Part shown: one piece after another, positions 37,898-48,502 of the stretch
Layout of the letters: every line of letters starts with the position of its first letter
Position numbering within the stretch: position 1 is the stretch's first letter
From: Nitrosomonas sp.
Lineage (GTDB): Bacteria; Pseudomonadota; Gammaproteobacteria; Burkholderiales; Nitrosomonadaceae
Length of the DNA: 64,000 nucleotides
Assembly (NCBI RefSeq): GCF_019752415.1
Contig: NZ_JAIEME010000007.1
Coordinates: 1 to 64,000, forward strand
Reading direction: 5' to 3'
The notes under the pieces: generated by a model
What the model was told of the DNA's origin: nothing
Databases searched by the model: none
What the model saw: only the letters and a program-made list of their open reading frames with translations
Program-made: the position numbers and the translations under genes

Positions 37898-38734
37898 TCA
37901 AGTTTTATTTTCTGTATTATTGGATTCTTCTTTGATTTCATTTTCTTTTGTCGAGGACTCATCAACATCAGTCCAGTTTATTTTTTGGTTATCTGGTTCG
38001 GATGAACCATTGTTGAATCGCAGTGGTTCAGCCAGGAAAATGTCTTTGTAGCTGACATAAATTGAAGTGAAAATAGTGGGAATCAGGATAACAAGCCCGA
38101 GACCATAAGGCATCAGGCTAAGAACAGTGAGCACAATGAGCGTAACGCCGTACAACTGAAACGGGATAAAGTTTTTCAGACAGGCAAAAAAGCTTCTTTG
38201 CATTGCCACAATCGGCGGGACATTATGAAATATCACCAGCAAAGGTGAAAACCAAGAAGCCATCATGAGTGGAATGGAAAGTGTTAATGCAATTAATGAA
38301 GATGTGAGCATATTGCTCATCACACTCATTAGTTCGCTTTCATCGACCCTTTTTCCGTATAACAGCATATCCGTCATCTGAGAACCTCCGATTAGCATAA
38401 CCAGGCCAATGATCAGGATTTGCCCAATGAGATAGATGCCGCCAATGGTAATAAGTGGCGCCGGATTGGTCTTGAAAGAAACGAATAAGTGTTTCAATTC
38501 AATCGGCTTGCCTTGTTCCATATCCTTGCAACCCAGCATGATTCCGGCCAGAAATACCGGTGAAATTAATGTAAAAACAAACTTTCCAAGTATGGGTATG
38601 AACGACATTGCCATCGCAATCAGCATCAAGGTAAAGCAAACAAATACCCAAGCCAGCGGGGCTTTGCGGAACAAGTAGAAGCCGCTTAAGATCCATTGCA
38701 ATCCCTGTTTTCCGTGGACTTGATGAATTTCCAT
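37898..38734 (-). CDS. BPSS1780 family membrane protein
   Basis: The 278-residue protein has about six hydrophobic segments (for example GFYLFRKAPLAWVFVCFTLM and GGIYLIGQILIIGLVMLIGG) and an acidic disordered C-terminus of about 35 residues. The opening EIHQVHGKQGLQWILSGFYLF and the position beside thrB and polA match a conserved betaproteobacterial family of unknown function. It is downstream of thrB on the same strand, 44 bases away. Confidence 0.82.
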   Translation of the reverse strand: MEIHQVHGKQGLQWILSGFYLFRKAPLAWVFVCFTLMLIAMAMSFIPILGKFVFTLISPVFLAGIMLGCKDMEQGKPIELKHLFVSFKTNPAPLITIGGIYLIGQILIIGLVMLIGGSQMTDMLLYGKRVDESELMSVMSNMLTSSLIALTLSIPLMMASWFSPLLVIFHNVPPIVAMQRSFFACLKNFIPFQLYGVTLIVLTVLSLMPYGLGLVILIPTIFTSIYVSYKDIFLAEPLRFNNGSSEPDNQKINWTDVDESSTKENEIKEESNNTENKT

Positions 38735-38778
38735 TGATGTTTCTCCAGTTAAGTTCGATAAACAGTTTAATTTAATTT

Positions 38779-39729
38779 CTATATCCAGAGCTGTCGCAGT
38801 TTGTCTGGATCTGTTGCGTGATTTTTCAATATTTCTCTAAAATGCACAGGATCTTTGGCGTGCGTCAACTCTCCTGGACGTGGCAAATGGTAATCATAGA
38901 GCCTGGAAATCCAGAAACGTAGTGCTCCTGCACGCAACATAACGGGCCAGGCATTTCGCTCGGCAACGGATAATGGTCGAACCGTATGATAGGCTTCAAT
39001 GAGTGAAAATGTGCGCACTCTGTCCAAAGTTTTTTCTTCGGTCATGCACCAGTCGTTGGCAACTATAGCCAGATCATATAGAAAAGTGTCATTGCAGGCG
39101 AAATAAAAATCGATAACCCCACCAATTTTATGGCCGGTAAACAAAATATTGTCCCGGAACAGGTCAGCATGGATAACGCCAGCGGGTAATATTTCGGTTT
39201 GTTGTGCTAACTGAAAACCAAGTTCTGAGCTGAGTAACGATTTATCATCTGAAGATAAGAATGGCGAGATCTCAGGAACTTTGGCTTGCCACCATGCTAA
39301 TCCGCGTGGATTATTCATTTTTCCAGGATAGGATTTTCCGGATAAGTGCATTTTTGCCAATACACTACCAACTTCTGCACAGTGTTCTACGTTTGGGTGT
39401 GTTAATGATTGCCCCGGCAGGCAGGTAACGATAGTAGCCGGTTTACCGTTTAGCTCGCCGAGCAGCTCGTGATCTAACCTAGGAATCGGAGCCGGACAGG
39501 GGATATCATGTTGCGACAAATGCGCCATCAAATTCAAATAATATGGTAATTCGTGATTAGTTAATTTTTCGAACAAGGTCAATACAAATTTGCCTTGTGT
39601 GGTCGTGACAAAATAATTGGTATTCTCAATGCCCGAGGAAATACCTTGCAGGGTGATGAGCTGACCAAGCGCGTAATCTTTTAACCAAGCCGTGAGCTGG
39701 CTATCAGTAACTGGTGTGAAAACAGACAT
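38779..39729 (-). CDS. thrB: Homoserine kinase
   Basis: The 316-residue kinase of the choline/aminoglycoside kinase fold phosphorylates homoserine in threonine synthesis. [11 protein letters not shown] near 26-36 begins the ATP site, [13 protein letters not shown] near 195 is the Brenner catalytic loop, and [19 protein letters not shown] contains the metal-binding Asp. This is the ThrB type of pseudomonads and betaproteobacteria, not the GHMP type of E. coli. It lies upstream of the BPSS1780 gene and near polA, as in related genomes. Confidence 0.93.
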   Translation of the reverse strand: MSVFTPVTDSQLTAWLKDYALGQLITLQGISSGIENTNYFVTTTQGKFVLTLFEKLTNHELPYYLNLMAHLSQHDIPCPAPIPRLDHELLGELNGKPATIVTCLPGQSLTHPNVEHCAEVGSVLAKMHLSGKSYPGKMNNPRGLAWWQAKVPEISPFLSSDDKSLLSSELGFQLAQQTEILPAGVIHADLFRDNILFTGHKIGGVIDFYFACNDTFLYDLAIVANDWCMTEEKTLDRVRTFSLIEAYHTVRPLSVAERNAWPVMLRAGALRFWISRLYDYHLPRPGELTHAKDPVHFREILKNHATDPDKLRQLWI

Positions 39730-39812
39730 GGGTTAACAGGATAAAAAAACGAAAAAAAAGCAAGCGCTGAGGAGTTTCATGGGGTTACGTTTAATTTCGC
39801 TTTATATTACAG

Positions 39813-40208
39813 TTAAAATTTGAACAGTTGCCACATTGGCGGACTGACATCAATGCCCGCTTCACCCGCATGCGTGTGCGAACCTCTGCCAGTATTTTTT
39901 TTCAGGTAGTATGGTGGGCCGATACGTGGGATAACTTTGATCATGAGAAGCTCACCATTAATTCGGTGCTCTTCAATGGTATCTTCTCCACGTTTTATAA
40001 TGGTTACTTGTGTTTCCAGTTCAGGATCCGGTTGAATATCGGGTGGAAGTGGTGGCGGATCGGTCAGGTCATGGGGTAACTCGGGAATTTCTGGCAATGG
40101 TATTAAATTATCCGGCTGCGAAGATTTCTTTGGCTGTTTCGGCTGCTCAGTTTGCGCCATAACAGGTAGTGTAGAACTTAACAGCAGTATAAAGATAAGT
40201 CGGTACAT
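39813..40208 (-). CDS. DUF2782 family exported protein
   Basis: The protein has about 131 residues from the ATG at 40208, which directly precedes a signal peptide (YRLIFILLLSSTLPVMAQ); a longer frame from 40256 would bury the signal. A Pro-rich linker is followed by the small conserved domain TQVTIIKRGEDTIEEHRING and PRIGPPYYL. Function is unknown. The family is regularly found beside polA in betaproteobacteria. Confidence 0.85.
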   Translation of the reverse strand: MYRLIFILLLSSTLPVMAQTEQPKQPKKSSQPDNLIPLPEIPELPHDLTDPPPLPPDIQPDPELETQVTIIKRGEDTIEEHRINGELLMIKVIPRIGPPYYLKKNTGRGSHTHAGEAGIDVSPPMWQLFKF

Positions 40209-40265
40209 ATTAGTTGCCAATAGGTCAGGATTATTTTGTATTCTACCTAAAATCATAGGCGACGG

Positions 40266-40985
40266 TTAAAGATTGAGTTGAATTTCTCTTTCAGCAGCAG
40301 TGGGTTCAAATCCACTGGTTTCATAATATTGAAAAATTGCATTAACTACCTGACTGGGTTCATCAATGATCTGGATCAAGTTCATGTCTTCCGCTGAAAT
40401 AAAGCCTTCGGCAATTAATGTCTTTTGGAACCAGTCAAGCAACCCGCGCCAGAAATCCGAATAGACCAAAATGATGGGCATTTTCCGGGTTTTTCCGGTT
40501 TGCACCAGTGTCAGTGCTTCCATTAATTCGTCCAATGTGCCGAAGCCACCGGGCAGCACTACGTAGGCAGTGGCAAATTTAACAAACATATATTTACGCG
40601 CAAAGAAATGCCGGAAGGTCTGACTGATATCCTGGTAAGCATTACGATGCTGTTCGTGGGGTAACTGAATATTTAAGCCGATACTGGGTGATTTTCCGAA
40701 GTAAGCGCCTTTATTCGCAGCTTCCATGATACCAGGCCCGCCACCGGAAATAACTGAGAAGCCGGCATCAGAAAGTTGTTTGGCAATTTGCTCGGCTAAT
40801 TTATAGTGTGGACTGTCGGGATTGGTACGAGCACTGCCAAAAATACTGACGGCAGGTTGAATGGTATCAAGACGTTCAGTTCCTTCAACAAATTCTGCCA
40901 TAATTCCAAACAGGCGCCATGACTCTTTTGCTGACCAGGGTTTATCCACAGATAGGTGAGTGGCCGGTTTATCTCGTAGGCTCAT
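40266..40985 (-). CDS. LOG family protein (TIGR00730-type Rossmann fold)
   Basis: The 239-residue protein has SGGGPGIMEAANKGA near 90-104 and the hallmark PGGFGTLDELMEALTLVQTGK near 155-175. In the family, these residues bind and cleave nucleoside 5'-monophosphates (cytokinin-activating or AMP phosphoribohydrolase). The older name 'lysine decarboxylase' is a misannotation. It is divergent from polA with only 13 bases between start codons, so its promoter must lie in polA or share the gap. Confidence 0.93.
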   Translation of the reverse strand: MSLRDKPATHLSVDKPWSAKESWRLFGIMAEFVEGTERLDTIQPAVSIFGSARTNPDSPHYKLAEQIAKQLSDAGFSVISGGGPGIMEAANKGAYFGKSPSIGLNIQLPHEQHRNAYQDISQTFRHFFARKYMFVKFATAYVVLPGGFGTLDELMEALTLVQTGKTRKMPIILVYSDFWRGLLDWFQKTLIAEGFISAEDMNLIQIIDEPSQVVNAIFQYYETSGFEPTAAEREIQLNL

Positions 40986-40998
40986 AGGAAATTTGTAA

Positions 40999-43746
40999 AT
41001 GAAAAAATTGTTGCTGGTTGATGGCTCGTCCTATCTATATCGCGCTTTTCATGCATTACCTGATTTACGCAATCGTAACAACGAGCCGACGGGTGCAATT
41101 CACGGTGTGCTCAATATGCTGAGGCGCTTGCACAAGGACTACCACGCGGATTATAGCGCGTGTGTGTTTGATGCAAAAGGTAAAACTTTCAGGGATGAAT
41201 TATACCCTGCTTATAAAGCGCATAGACCGGCTATGCCGCACGACCTAGCTATTCAAATTGAACCTTTGCATGCCTGCATTCGTGCATTGGGCTGGCCAAT
41301 GTTGATTGTTGATGGCGTGGAAGCCGACGATGTCATTGGTACCCTGGCAAAACAGGCAGTTGAGGGAAATATGCAGTGCATCATCTCAACTGGGGACAAA
41401 GATATCGCGCAGTTGGTCAACGCAAACATAACGCTGGTTAATACTATGAGCAACGAAGTACTTGATGAGGCGAGTGTAGTTGATAAATTTGGCGTAACGC
41501 CGGAACGCATGTTGGATTATCTGATGCTAATCGGCGATACGGCCGATAACGTTCCAGGTGTGCATAAAGTGGGACCCAAGACTGCGGTCAAATGGCTTAC
41601 ACAATATGGATCGCTGGACAATATCATTGCACATGCTGATGAATTCAAGGGATCGATTGGCGACAATTTACGTAACGCTTTGGATTGGTTCGATACAGCG
41701 CGGCAGTTGATTACGATTAAATGTGATGTGGATCTTCCAGTCAGAATCACCGATCTTGCATCTAAGCCTCAGGATACCGAGCAACTTATCCTGCTCTATG
41801 AACAACTGGACATGAAGGCATCATTACGTGAATTACGTCAGCAACAAAGTAATGCAAATCAACCGGAATCAGGTGGTTCCAACGAAAATCTGGCAGCAGC
41901 GGCGGCGGATAATGGAAACAAGGATACCGTTCAGACGCATTCAGGAACATATCAGACTATCTTTACAGAGGATGAACTGAATGATTGGCTAATCAGATTG
42001 GATACTGCGCAATTGGTGTCCGTGGATAGTGAAACGACCAGCTTAAGTCCAATGCAGGCAAAGCTGGTGGGCATTTCATTTTGTATTGAAAATCACCAAG
42101 CTGCGTATCTGCCTCTGATGCACAATTATACCGGTATGCCGCAGCAACTTCCGCTTGATGCAGCTTTGAATCAACTTAAGCCATGGCTTGAGAATTCGCA
42201 AAAACCTAAATTGGGTCAGAATTTAAAGTACGATAAACATGTTTTTGCCAATCATGGCATTCAATTGAACGGTATTGCGCATGATACGCTGCTCCAGTCA
42301 TACATTCTGGAGTCTCACCGCCCGCATAATATGGATAATATGGCAATGCGGCATCTGGATATTAAAACAATTAGTTATGATGATGTTACCGGAAAAGGTG
42401 TGAACCGCATCGGTTTTGATGAAGTGGCGATTGATGTTGCTACCCAGTATGCAGCAGAAGATGCGGATATTACCTTACGATTGCATCAGACATTGTATCC
42501 TGCCATTCATAGCGACGAACGATTGGATTATATCTATCGTGAGATCGAAATGCCGATTTTGGACGTGTTATTTGAAATTGAGCGTAACGGTGTTCTGTTG
42601 GACTATAAGTTGCTGCAAAAACAAAGCCATGAATTGGGTGAAAAATTACACGTTTTGGAACAACAGGCTTACACAATCGCCGGACAACCTTTTAATCTCA
42701 ATTCCCCTAAGCAGATACAGGAAATCCTGTTTAACCAGTTGAAATTGCCTATCATCAAGAAAACACCTACTGGCGTTCCTTCTACCGATGAAGATGTCTT
42801 GCAGCAGCTTGCGCTGGACTATCCCTTACCCAAATTGTTGCTCGATTATCGTAGTCTTGCCAAGTTAAAGTCGACGTATACCGATAAACTGCCGCTGATG
42901 ATGGACCGGAATACCGGCCGGGTGCATACCAATTATGCACAAGCGGTCGCCGTGACAGGACGTTTAGCCAGTTCAGATCCTAATTTGCAGAATATTCCGG
43001 TGCGGACTAGCGAAGGCCGCAAGATTCGGGAAGCGTTTATTGCTCCACCAGGCCACCGGATTATTTCAGCTGATTACTCACAAATTGAATTAAGGATTAT
43101 GGCGCATATTTCTCAGGACGAAGGATTTTTAAAGGCATTTGCAGCTGGTGAGGATATTCATAAAGCGACTGCCGCGGAAGTATTTGGAATTCCGTTGGAA
43201 CAAGTGGGTCAGGAGCAACGCCGGTATGCCAAAGTGATTAATTTTGGTCTGATATACGGTATGTCCGAATTTGGCCTGGCGGCACAATTAGGTATTGAGC
43301 GTAGTGCTGCCCGCGCTTATATGGAACGATATTTTGCGCGGTATCCTGGGGTGGAAAACTATATGCGGCATACCCGGGAAAAAGCCAGGCAACTGGGTTA
43401 TGTCGAAACCGTGCTGGGACGCAGATTATGGTTGCCCGAGATTAATAATGCTAACGGAAATCGCCGCCAAGGCGCGGAGCGCGCTGCTATCAATGCACCA
43501 ATGCAGGGAACCGCAGCCGATATTATCAAACTGGCGATGCTCGCTGTGCGTAACTGGTTGCACAAGGAACAGTTATGCAGCAAGCTGATTATGCAGGTAC
43601 ATGATGAGCTGGTTCTGGAAGTGCCGGATGATGAAATTGTGTTAATAAAAAATTCGTTGCCGGAATGTATGTGCAATGTTTTGCAGCTTGATGTGCCTTT
43701 GCTGGTAGACATTGGTGTCGGAGACAACTGGGAACAGGCACATTAG
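40999..43746 (+). CDS. polA: DNA polymerase I
   Basis: The 915-residue protein has the 5' flap nuclease first (1 to about 290; LLVDGSSYLYRAFHA, DKDIAQLV). The 3'-5' exonuclease (about 320-500) has motif I VDSETTSL keeping the Asp and Glu, so proofreading is probably active. The polymerase (about 515-915) has ADYSQIELRIMAHIS, RRYAKVINFGLIYGMS and VHDELVLEVP. All key motifs are intact. It repairs DNA and replaces Okazaki primers. The stop codon lies inside a perfect hairpin. Confidence 0.98.
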   Translation: MKKLLLVDGSSYLYRAFHALPDLRNRNNEPTGAIHGVLNMLRRLHKDYHADYSACVFDAKGKTFRDELYPAYKAHRPAMPHDLAIQIEPLHACIRALGWPMLIVDGVEADDVIGTLAKQAVEGNMQCIISTGDKDIAQLVNANITLVNTMSNEVLDEASVVDKFGVTPERMLDYLMLIGDTADNVPGVHKVGPKTAVKWLTQYGSLDNIIAHADEFKGSIGDNLRNALDWFDTARQLITIKCDVDLPVRITDLASKPQDTEQLILLYEQLDMKASLRELRQQQSNANQPESGGSNENLAAAAADNGNKDTVQTHSGTYQTIFTEDELNDWLIRLDTAQLVSVDSETTSLSPMQAKLVGISFCIENHQAAYLPLMHNYTGMPQQLPLDAALNQLKPWLENSQKPKLGQNLKYDKHVFANHGIQLNGIAHDTLLQSYILESHRPHNMDNMAMRHLDIKTISYDDVTGKGVNRIGFDEVAIDVATQYAAEDADITLRLHQTLYPAIHSDERLDYIYREIEMPILDVLFEIERNGVLLDYKLLQKQSHELGEKLHVLEQQAYTIAGQPFNLNSPKQIQEILFNQLKLPIIKKTPTGVPSTDEDVLQQLALDYPLPKLLLDYRSLAKLKSTYTDKLPLMMDRNTGRVHTNYAQAVAVTGRLASSDPNLQNIPVRTSEGRKIREAFIAPPGHRIISADYSQIELRIMAHISQDEGFLKAFAAGEDIHKATAAEVFGIPLEQVGQEQRRYAKVINFGLIYGMSEFGLAAQLGIERSAARAYMERYFARYPGVENYMRHTREKARQLGYVETVLGRRLWLPEINNANGNRRQGAERAAINAPMQGTAADIIKLAMLAVRNWLHKEQLCSKLIMQVHDELVLEVPDDEIVLIKNSLPECMCNVLQLDVPLLVDIGVGDNWEQAH

Positions 43747-43762
43747 GTTAAATGTGCCTGTT
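43733..43762. terminator. Perfect 12-bp hairpin overlapping the polA stop
   Basis: AACAGGCACATT (43733-43744) pairs perfectly with AATGTGCCTGTT (43751-43762), loop six bases. The left arm includes the last polA codons and the stop. No strong T run follows on either strand, so it may be a weak or factor-assisted terminator, or a 3' end protector, shared with the convergent rne gene that ends at 43782. Confidence 0.6.
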
Positions 43763-43781
43763 GATTATTGCAGGCGCTATA

Positions 43782-46322
43782 TTATTCGCGTGTTTCAACT
43801 TGCATTAAGGGTTCCGCTTGCGTGTCGACAGCTTCTTTGATTCTTTTTCTCGGCCGTTTAGGTACGATAATTTCTTCAGTAACCAACTCTACTTTTTCAG
43901 GTGGTGTTTCTATCATCACTAAACCGCTTTTTGTAAAATCCGGAAGTTCCTTAACTGCAATGGGCTTTGGTGATTTGGTATCGGCAGCTAGTGGCGCTTG
44001 TTCGCCATCAGTAGTCGGTGGTATGGACTGGGTTGCCATGGGTGTTTCAACAGTTGTTTTCTTTACGGAATGTTTCGAGGCTGCAACCGTTGATTTCTCT
44101 TTGATTGGTATTATTTTCTCAACATTCGGCTGTAGATCCGCGGAAGAATTCTTGCTATCAATTGGGGTATCTGGTGATTCCTCAGCGGCTAAATTCTGAT
44201 CATCGATAGAACTTTTAGGCACGGATTGATTCCGGTTCTTATTGCTGCGATGCCGGCGTGTACGCCTGTGGTCATCGGATTTTATATTCGAGTTTTCAAG
44301 ATTTTCTTGTTCGATAATCGAAAGGTCTTCTGATAGCGTGCTTGTCACGGAATCTGGATCGGGCGGTTGAAGAAATTTCTTTTTATTGCTTTTTCTTTCT
44401 GCTACCGCTACGCGCTGACTCGGTTGCTCGGTTACAGTAACTTCCTGCTCGCTGGCGACATTAGTTAGATCACTTAAATCGCTTTGTCTAACTTGATTTG
44501 CAGAAATATCTTTAGTGCGTTCATTCCTATTATTGCGTCCGCGGCGACTTCGTGAGCGTCCACGGTCTTGAGGTGCTTTAGTTCTATCAATGTCAGTCTG
44601 TCTTTTTTCTTCAGGATTGGGTTTTATTTCTTCCATATTGGCAGGCTTAAACCAACTAAAAAATTTATCCAGAAGCGATGTGTCACGCGATGAATTTTCT
44701 TCCCTGATGGGTGCTGGTTGCGCGAGCTTTATGCCTTGAACAGCAGCTTGAAGCCGGACAGGCTTGTTTTTCTGATCGAGTGATATCTGGCTATTCTCCT
44801 CGGTTTTTTTCTCGACTAGTTTATAACTGGATACCGTTTCGTTTGATCTGATATCATCGTGACGTATGCGAGTGATGGTGTAGTTAGGGGTTTCGATATG
44901 GATATTGGGTATCAGAACAATACTAATTCTTTGTCGTACCTCGATATCATAGATCTCTCCACGCTTCTCGTTGAGTAGGTATGTGGCCACGTCGACTGGA
45001 AGTTGGACATGCAACGCGCTCGTGTTTTCTTTCATGGCTTCTTCTTGGATGATTCTTAGCACATGCAGTGCCGATGAATCGGTGCCACGAATGAATCCTG
45101 TTCCATTGCAACGTGGGCATGGAATATAGTTACTTTCACCCAAAGAGGGGCGCAGGCGTTGACGTGATAATTCCAATAAGCCGAAACGCGAAATTTTTCC
45201 AACCTGAATGCGCGCTCGATCTTGGCGCAATGCTTCATGTAATCTGGCTTCGACTTCCCGCTGATTGCGCTGTACATCCATATCGATAAAGTCGATGACG
45301 ACCAGTCCGCCTAAGTCACGTAATCTTAATTGACGTGCAATTTCATCCGCTGCTTCAAGATTGGTATTCAATGCAGTATGTTCGATATCCAATCCGCGGA
45401 TGGCCCGAGCTGAGTTAACATCGACCGATACCAGCGCCTCGGTATGATCAATAACAATCGCGCCACCTGAGGGTAGTGAAACCTGTCTTGAATAGGCTGT
45501 TTCGATCTGATGCTCAATTTGGAAACGTGAAAATAACGGCACATCATCGTGATACAATTTAAGGCGATCCACATTGGCTGGCATGACATGTACCATGAAT
45601 TGGCTGGCCTGCTCATAGATATCTCGGCTGTCAATTAAAATCTCACCGATCTCTTGACTGAAATAATCACGAATTGCACGAATCACAAGACTGCTTTCCT
45701 GATAAATCAAGAAAACGCCACTTTGATTATTGGCAGCTTCTTCAATGGCATGCCAAAGTTGTGTCAGGTAGTTCAAGTCCCATTGCAGTTCTTCTGTGCT
45801 TCGGCCAATTCCGGCAGTTCGGGCAATAATACTCATGTCCCCAGACACTTCAAGCTTAGCGATGACCTCACGCAAGTCATTGCGTTCCTCACCGGTTATG
45901 CGGCGAGATACACCGCCGCTGTTTGGGTTATTGGGTATTAAAACCAGATACCTACCAGCTAGTGAAATGTAGGTGGTCAGTGCAGCGCCTTTGTTTCCGC
46001 GTTCATCTTTATCAACTTGAACGATCAGTTCCTGGCCTTCCTGCAGGAGATCCTGGATACGACCATTGCTAGACCCCGCGCTTTCATTGAAACAGGAAGG
46101 AGCGATTTCCTTGAATGGCAAGAAACCGTGACGTTCGCAGCCATAATCTACAAATGCAGCTTCCAGACTGGGTTCTATTCTTGTAATGACAGCTTTGTAG
46201 ATATTACTTTTGCGTTGTTCCTTGCTGATTGATTCTATGTCAAGGTCAACCAATGTTTGGCCATTGACAATTGCAACGCGCAACTCTTCCGGTTGGGTCG
46301 CATTAAATAACATTCGTTTCAT
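43782..46322 (-). CDS. rne: Ribonuclease E
   Basis: The protein has about 846 residues from the ATG at 46322, which has TAAGG 7 bases upstream; two more codons to a TTG are less likely. The N-terminal catalytic half begins [19 protein letters not shown] and contains the S1 domain, the catalytic Asp regions [13 protein letters not shown] and [12 protein letters not shown], and the zinc link CPRCNGTG. The C-terminal 300 or so residues are low-complexity with Arg-rich patches ([15 protein letters not shown]), the usual degradosome scaffold. It is divergent from rluC across a long leader, as in many proteobacteria. Confidence 0.96.
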   Translation of the reverse strand: MKRMLFNATQPEELRVAIVNGQTLVDLDIESISKEQRKSNIYKAVITRIEPSLEAAFVDYGCERHGFLPFKEIAPSCFNESAGSSNGRIQDLLQEGQELIVQVDKDERGNKGAALTTYISLAGRYLVLIPNNPNSGGVSRRITGEERNDLREVIAKLEVSGDMSIIARTAGIGRSTEELQWDLNYLTQLWHAIEEAANNQSGVFLIYQESSLVIRAIRDYFSQEIGEILIDSRDIYEQASQFMVHVMPANVDRLKLYHDDVPLFSRFQIEHQIETAYSRQVSLPSGGAIVIDHTEALVSVDVNSARAIRGLDIEHTALNTNLEAADEIARQLRLRDLGGLVVIDFIDMDVQRNQREVEARLHEALRQDRARIQVGKISRFGLLELSRQRLRPSLGESNYIPCPRCNGTGFIRGTDSSALHVLRIIQEEAMKENTSALHVQLPVDVATYLLNEKRGEIYDIEVRQRISIVLIPNIHIETPNYTITRIRHDDIRSNETVSSYKLVEKKTEENSQISLDQKNKPVRLQAAVQGIKLAQPAPIREENSSRDTSLLDKFFSWFKPANMEEIKPNPEEKRQTDIDRTKAPQDRGRSRSRRGRNNRNERTKDISANQVRQSDLSDLTNVASEQEVTVTEQPSQRVAVAERKSNKKKFLQPPDPDSVTSTLSEDLSIIEQENLENSNIKSDDHRRTRRHRSNKNRNQSVPKSSIDDQNLAAEESPDTPIDSKNSSADLQPNVEKIIPIKEKSTVAASKHSVKKTTVETPMATQSIPPTTDGEQAPLAADTKSPKPIAVKELPDFTKSGLVMIETPPEKVELVTEEIIVPKRPRKRIKEAVDTQAEPLMQVETRE

Positions 46323-46797
46323 GTACAAACCTTACGTGTTCTAATTATGGGCACACTATCCACAAATTGTTCGGATAGATTTTTCTGGTATACGTAGTTG
46401 TAATGACGAGATTTTGGTCTAATAGTTTTATTATAATATTTATTAATCAATTATTTATTTCTTTCTATTAATGTGTTTTAGTGTGTTAATTTATTCTGGA
46501 TGAAATTTTTTGTAATCTTGAACAGAATAAAACCTATTTATTCTGTTCTAATACATAAGTTATAAGATTTATTAGCACCCCTTAAGGTAACAGATTTTAC
46601 ATAAAGTTCCAAACAGAACTTTGTTTTATGTTAATTTTTGTTAATGCACCTTCCTTTCTTGGTGTTTTTATTACTAATCAGTATCTTATAAGAAAATCCT
46701 GTTATCTTTCGTAATTATTTGTTAATTCTTACAGAAAGAAACTTAAAATGAAATAAGTAAAATTATTATATTTCTTTACAACAGCCTGTAAACCAAC
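46323..46797. other. Long AT-rich region between rne and rluC
   Basis: About 475 bases, strongly AT-rich, without a convincing gene. On the rne side it contains a hairpin, AAAGTTC (46603-46609) with GAACTTT (46616-46622). In E. coli the long rne leader lets RNase E regulate its own mRNA; the length and structure here are compatible with that, but the sequence does not prove it. rluC starts at a TTG at 46798. Confidence 0.55.
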
Positions 46798-47811
46798 TTG
46801 AAAGTTACACATAAAATTAAATATTCAAATAATAATATTCCATCCTTTGCGGCGGTTGTCAAAGAATGTATCGAAGAAGAAGAGAACGACCAACGAGTTG
46901 ATAATTTTTTATTTAAGCGCTATAGGAATGTGCCAAAAAGCCACTTGTATCAGCTATTAAGAAGCGGGCAAGTGCGTGTTAACGGGAAACGAATAATTGC
47001 CAGTTATCGATTGCAATTGGGCGATATCGTCCGAATTCCACCAATCAAGATTACTGAAAAAGATTCTTACCGGCGGACCGCAATTGCACCATCAAAATTT
47101 TTTACCTTCACGACATTGTATGAAGATGACGTGTTACTGGTGATTGATAAACCCGGTGGATTGGCAGTTCACGGCGGAAGCGGAATCAGTTTTGGCGTGA
47201 TCGAGCAATTACGTGCCCAGAATCCGTCTTGGAAATTTTTGGAATTGGTACACCGCCTGGATAGAGATACTTCCGGTGTTTTGTTGCTCGCAAAGAAACG
47301 CACAGCACTGGTTGAATTGCATCGGCAGATTCGTGGAGGCTTAATGGATAAGCACTATTTGGTGATGGTTGGAGGGGAATGGCATAATGCTAAGCAACAC
47401 GTTAAGCTGGCTCTTAACAAGTATGTTGCTGCGAACGGTGAACGGCGTGTTGCAGTATCAACCGGTGAGCACGCTGATAGCAAATCGATGCTGTCGCACA
47501 CGATATTTAAGCTGCAAAAAACCTGGAAGAATTTTAGCTTGCTGGATGCTGAACTAAAAACCGGCCGCACACATCAAATTCGTGTTCATCTCGCGCATCT
47601 TGGGTTTCCAATTATTGGCGACGATAAATATGGTGATTTCGAGATCAACAAACAGCTGGCTAAAACGCGTGGACAGAACAAACTAACACGAATGTTCCTG
47701 CACGCGCATACCTTGCAAATCACGCATCCCAATACGGGGGAGCGTATGCAACTGCAAGCGCCTTTGTCCAAAGATCTGAAGATATTTATTGATGCCCTGG
47801 AAAATCCTTGA
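46798..47811 (+). CDS. rluC: RluC-type 23S rRNA pseudouridine synthase
   Basis: The 337-residue protein has an S4 RNA-binding domain (about 30-95, VDNFLFKRYRNVPKSHLYQLLRSGQVRVNGKRI) and the pseudouridine synthase domain with the catalytic Asp in HRLDRDTSG near 158. GRTHQIRVHLAHLGFPIIGDDKYG near 258 is also typical. E. coli RluC modifies 23S rRNA at 955, 2504 and 2580. The start is a TTG with no strong ribosome-binding site. The position opposite rne supports the rluC call over rluD. Confidence 0.92.
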   Translation: MKVTHKIKYSNNNIPSFAAVVKECIEEEENDQRVDNFLFKRYRNVPKSHLYQLLRSGQVRVNGKRIIASYRLQLGDIVRIPPIKITEKDSYRRTAIAPSKFFTFTTLYEDDVLLVIDKPGGLAVHGGSGISFGVIEQLRAQNPSWKFLELVHRLDRDTSGVLLLAKKRTALVELHRQIRGGLMDKHYLVMVGGEWHNAKQHVKLALNKYVAANGERRVAVSTGEHADSKSMLSHTIFKLQKTWKNFSLLDAELKTGRTHQIRVHLAHLGFPIIGDDKYGDFEINKQLAKTRGQNKLTRMFLHAHTLQITHPNTGERMQLQAPLSKDLKIFIDALENP

Positions 47812-47857
47812 TCGTTTAGTTTTCGGTTCGATTTAGTCGAAGTGCTATAATGCACGG

Positions 47858-48502
47858 CTAATTATCTGGGTTGGTGGCGATTTGTTCGGTTTTAATCATG
47901 GTTTGCAGAACTTCCCAGATAGTTTCTACAATTTTTTTCTGTGCGACTTCGTTGGGGTGTATTCCATCAGCTTGAAAAAATTCGTGTTTTTCTCCAAAAC
48001 CGGCTAGCAGGAAAGGTATTAATCTAGTTTGATAATTTTCAGCCAATTGCGGGAAAATGGCTTGGAACTTTCGTGTATAAGTCATGCCATAATTGGGAGG
48101 TAATTGCATGCCGACAAGTAGAACTTGAGAATTGTGTTGCTGACATATTTCAATAATGGTTGCCAGGTTTTCATAGATGGAATTTATAGAAGCGCCGCGC
48201 AAACCGTCGTTAGCACCAAGCTCAAGTATAACTATCTCAGGACGATGTGTTTCAAGTGATTGTTTGATTCGATTGCGTCCTCCAAGCGTTGTTTCACCGC
48301 TGATACTTGCGTTTATGATTTGATAATCAGTGAATTTAGACTGTAATCGTTGTGTGAGTAACGCAACCCAGCCAGCATCGATTGGCATGCCATGGCTAGC
48401 AGAAAGGCTATCACCAAGAACCATGACAGTTTTGGGTGACGCCGCTGTAGCAGGAGCAATGAAAGTAAAAAGAAACATCAGAATAATCAGGAAATTTTTC
48501 AT
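47858..48502 (-). CDS. tesA: TesA-type GDSL esterase / lysophospholipase
   Basis: The protein has about 214 residues from the ATG at 48502, directly before a signal peptide (KNFLIILMFLFTFIAPATA); a longer frame to 48586 is rejected. GDSLSASHGM carries the nucleophile Ser, LGANDGLRG the oxyanion Asn, and DGIHPN the Asp and His. It is a periplasmic multifunctional esterase (thioesterase I, protease I, lysophospholipase L1). The start codon overlaps that of the ABC ATPase on the other strand. Confidence 0.92.
   Translation of the reverse strand: MKNFLIILMFLFTFIAPATAASPKTVMVLGDSLSASHGMPIDAGWVALLTQRLQSKFTDYQIINASISGETTLGGRNRIKQSLETHRPEIVILELGANDGLRGASINSIYENLATIIEICQQHNSQVLLVGMQLPPNYGMTYTRKFQAIFPQLAENYQTRLIPFLLAGFGEKHEFFQADGIHPNEVAQKKIVETIWEVLQTMIKTEQIATNPDN

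Noticed and set aside
43768-44199. Plus-strand frame of 143 codons opposite the end of rne
   Set aside because: It is a shadow of the low-complexity C-terminal part of RNase E, with no ribosome-binding site or recognisable domain.
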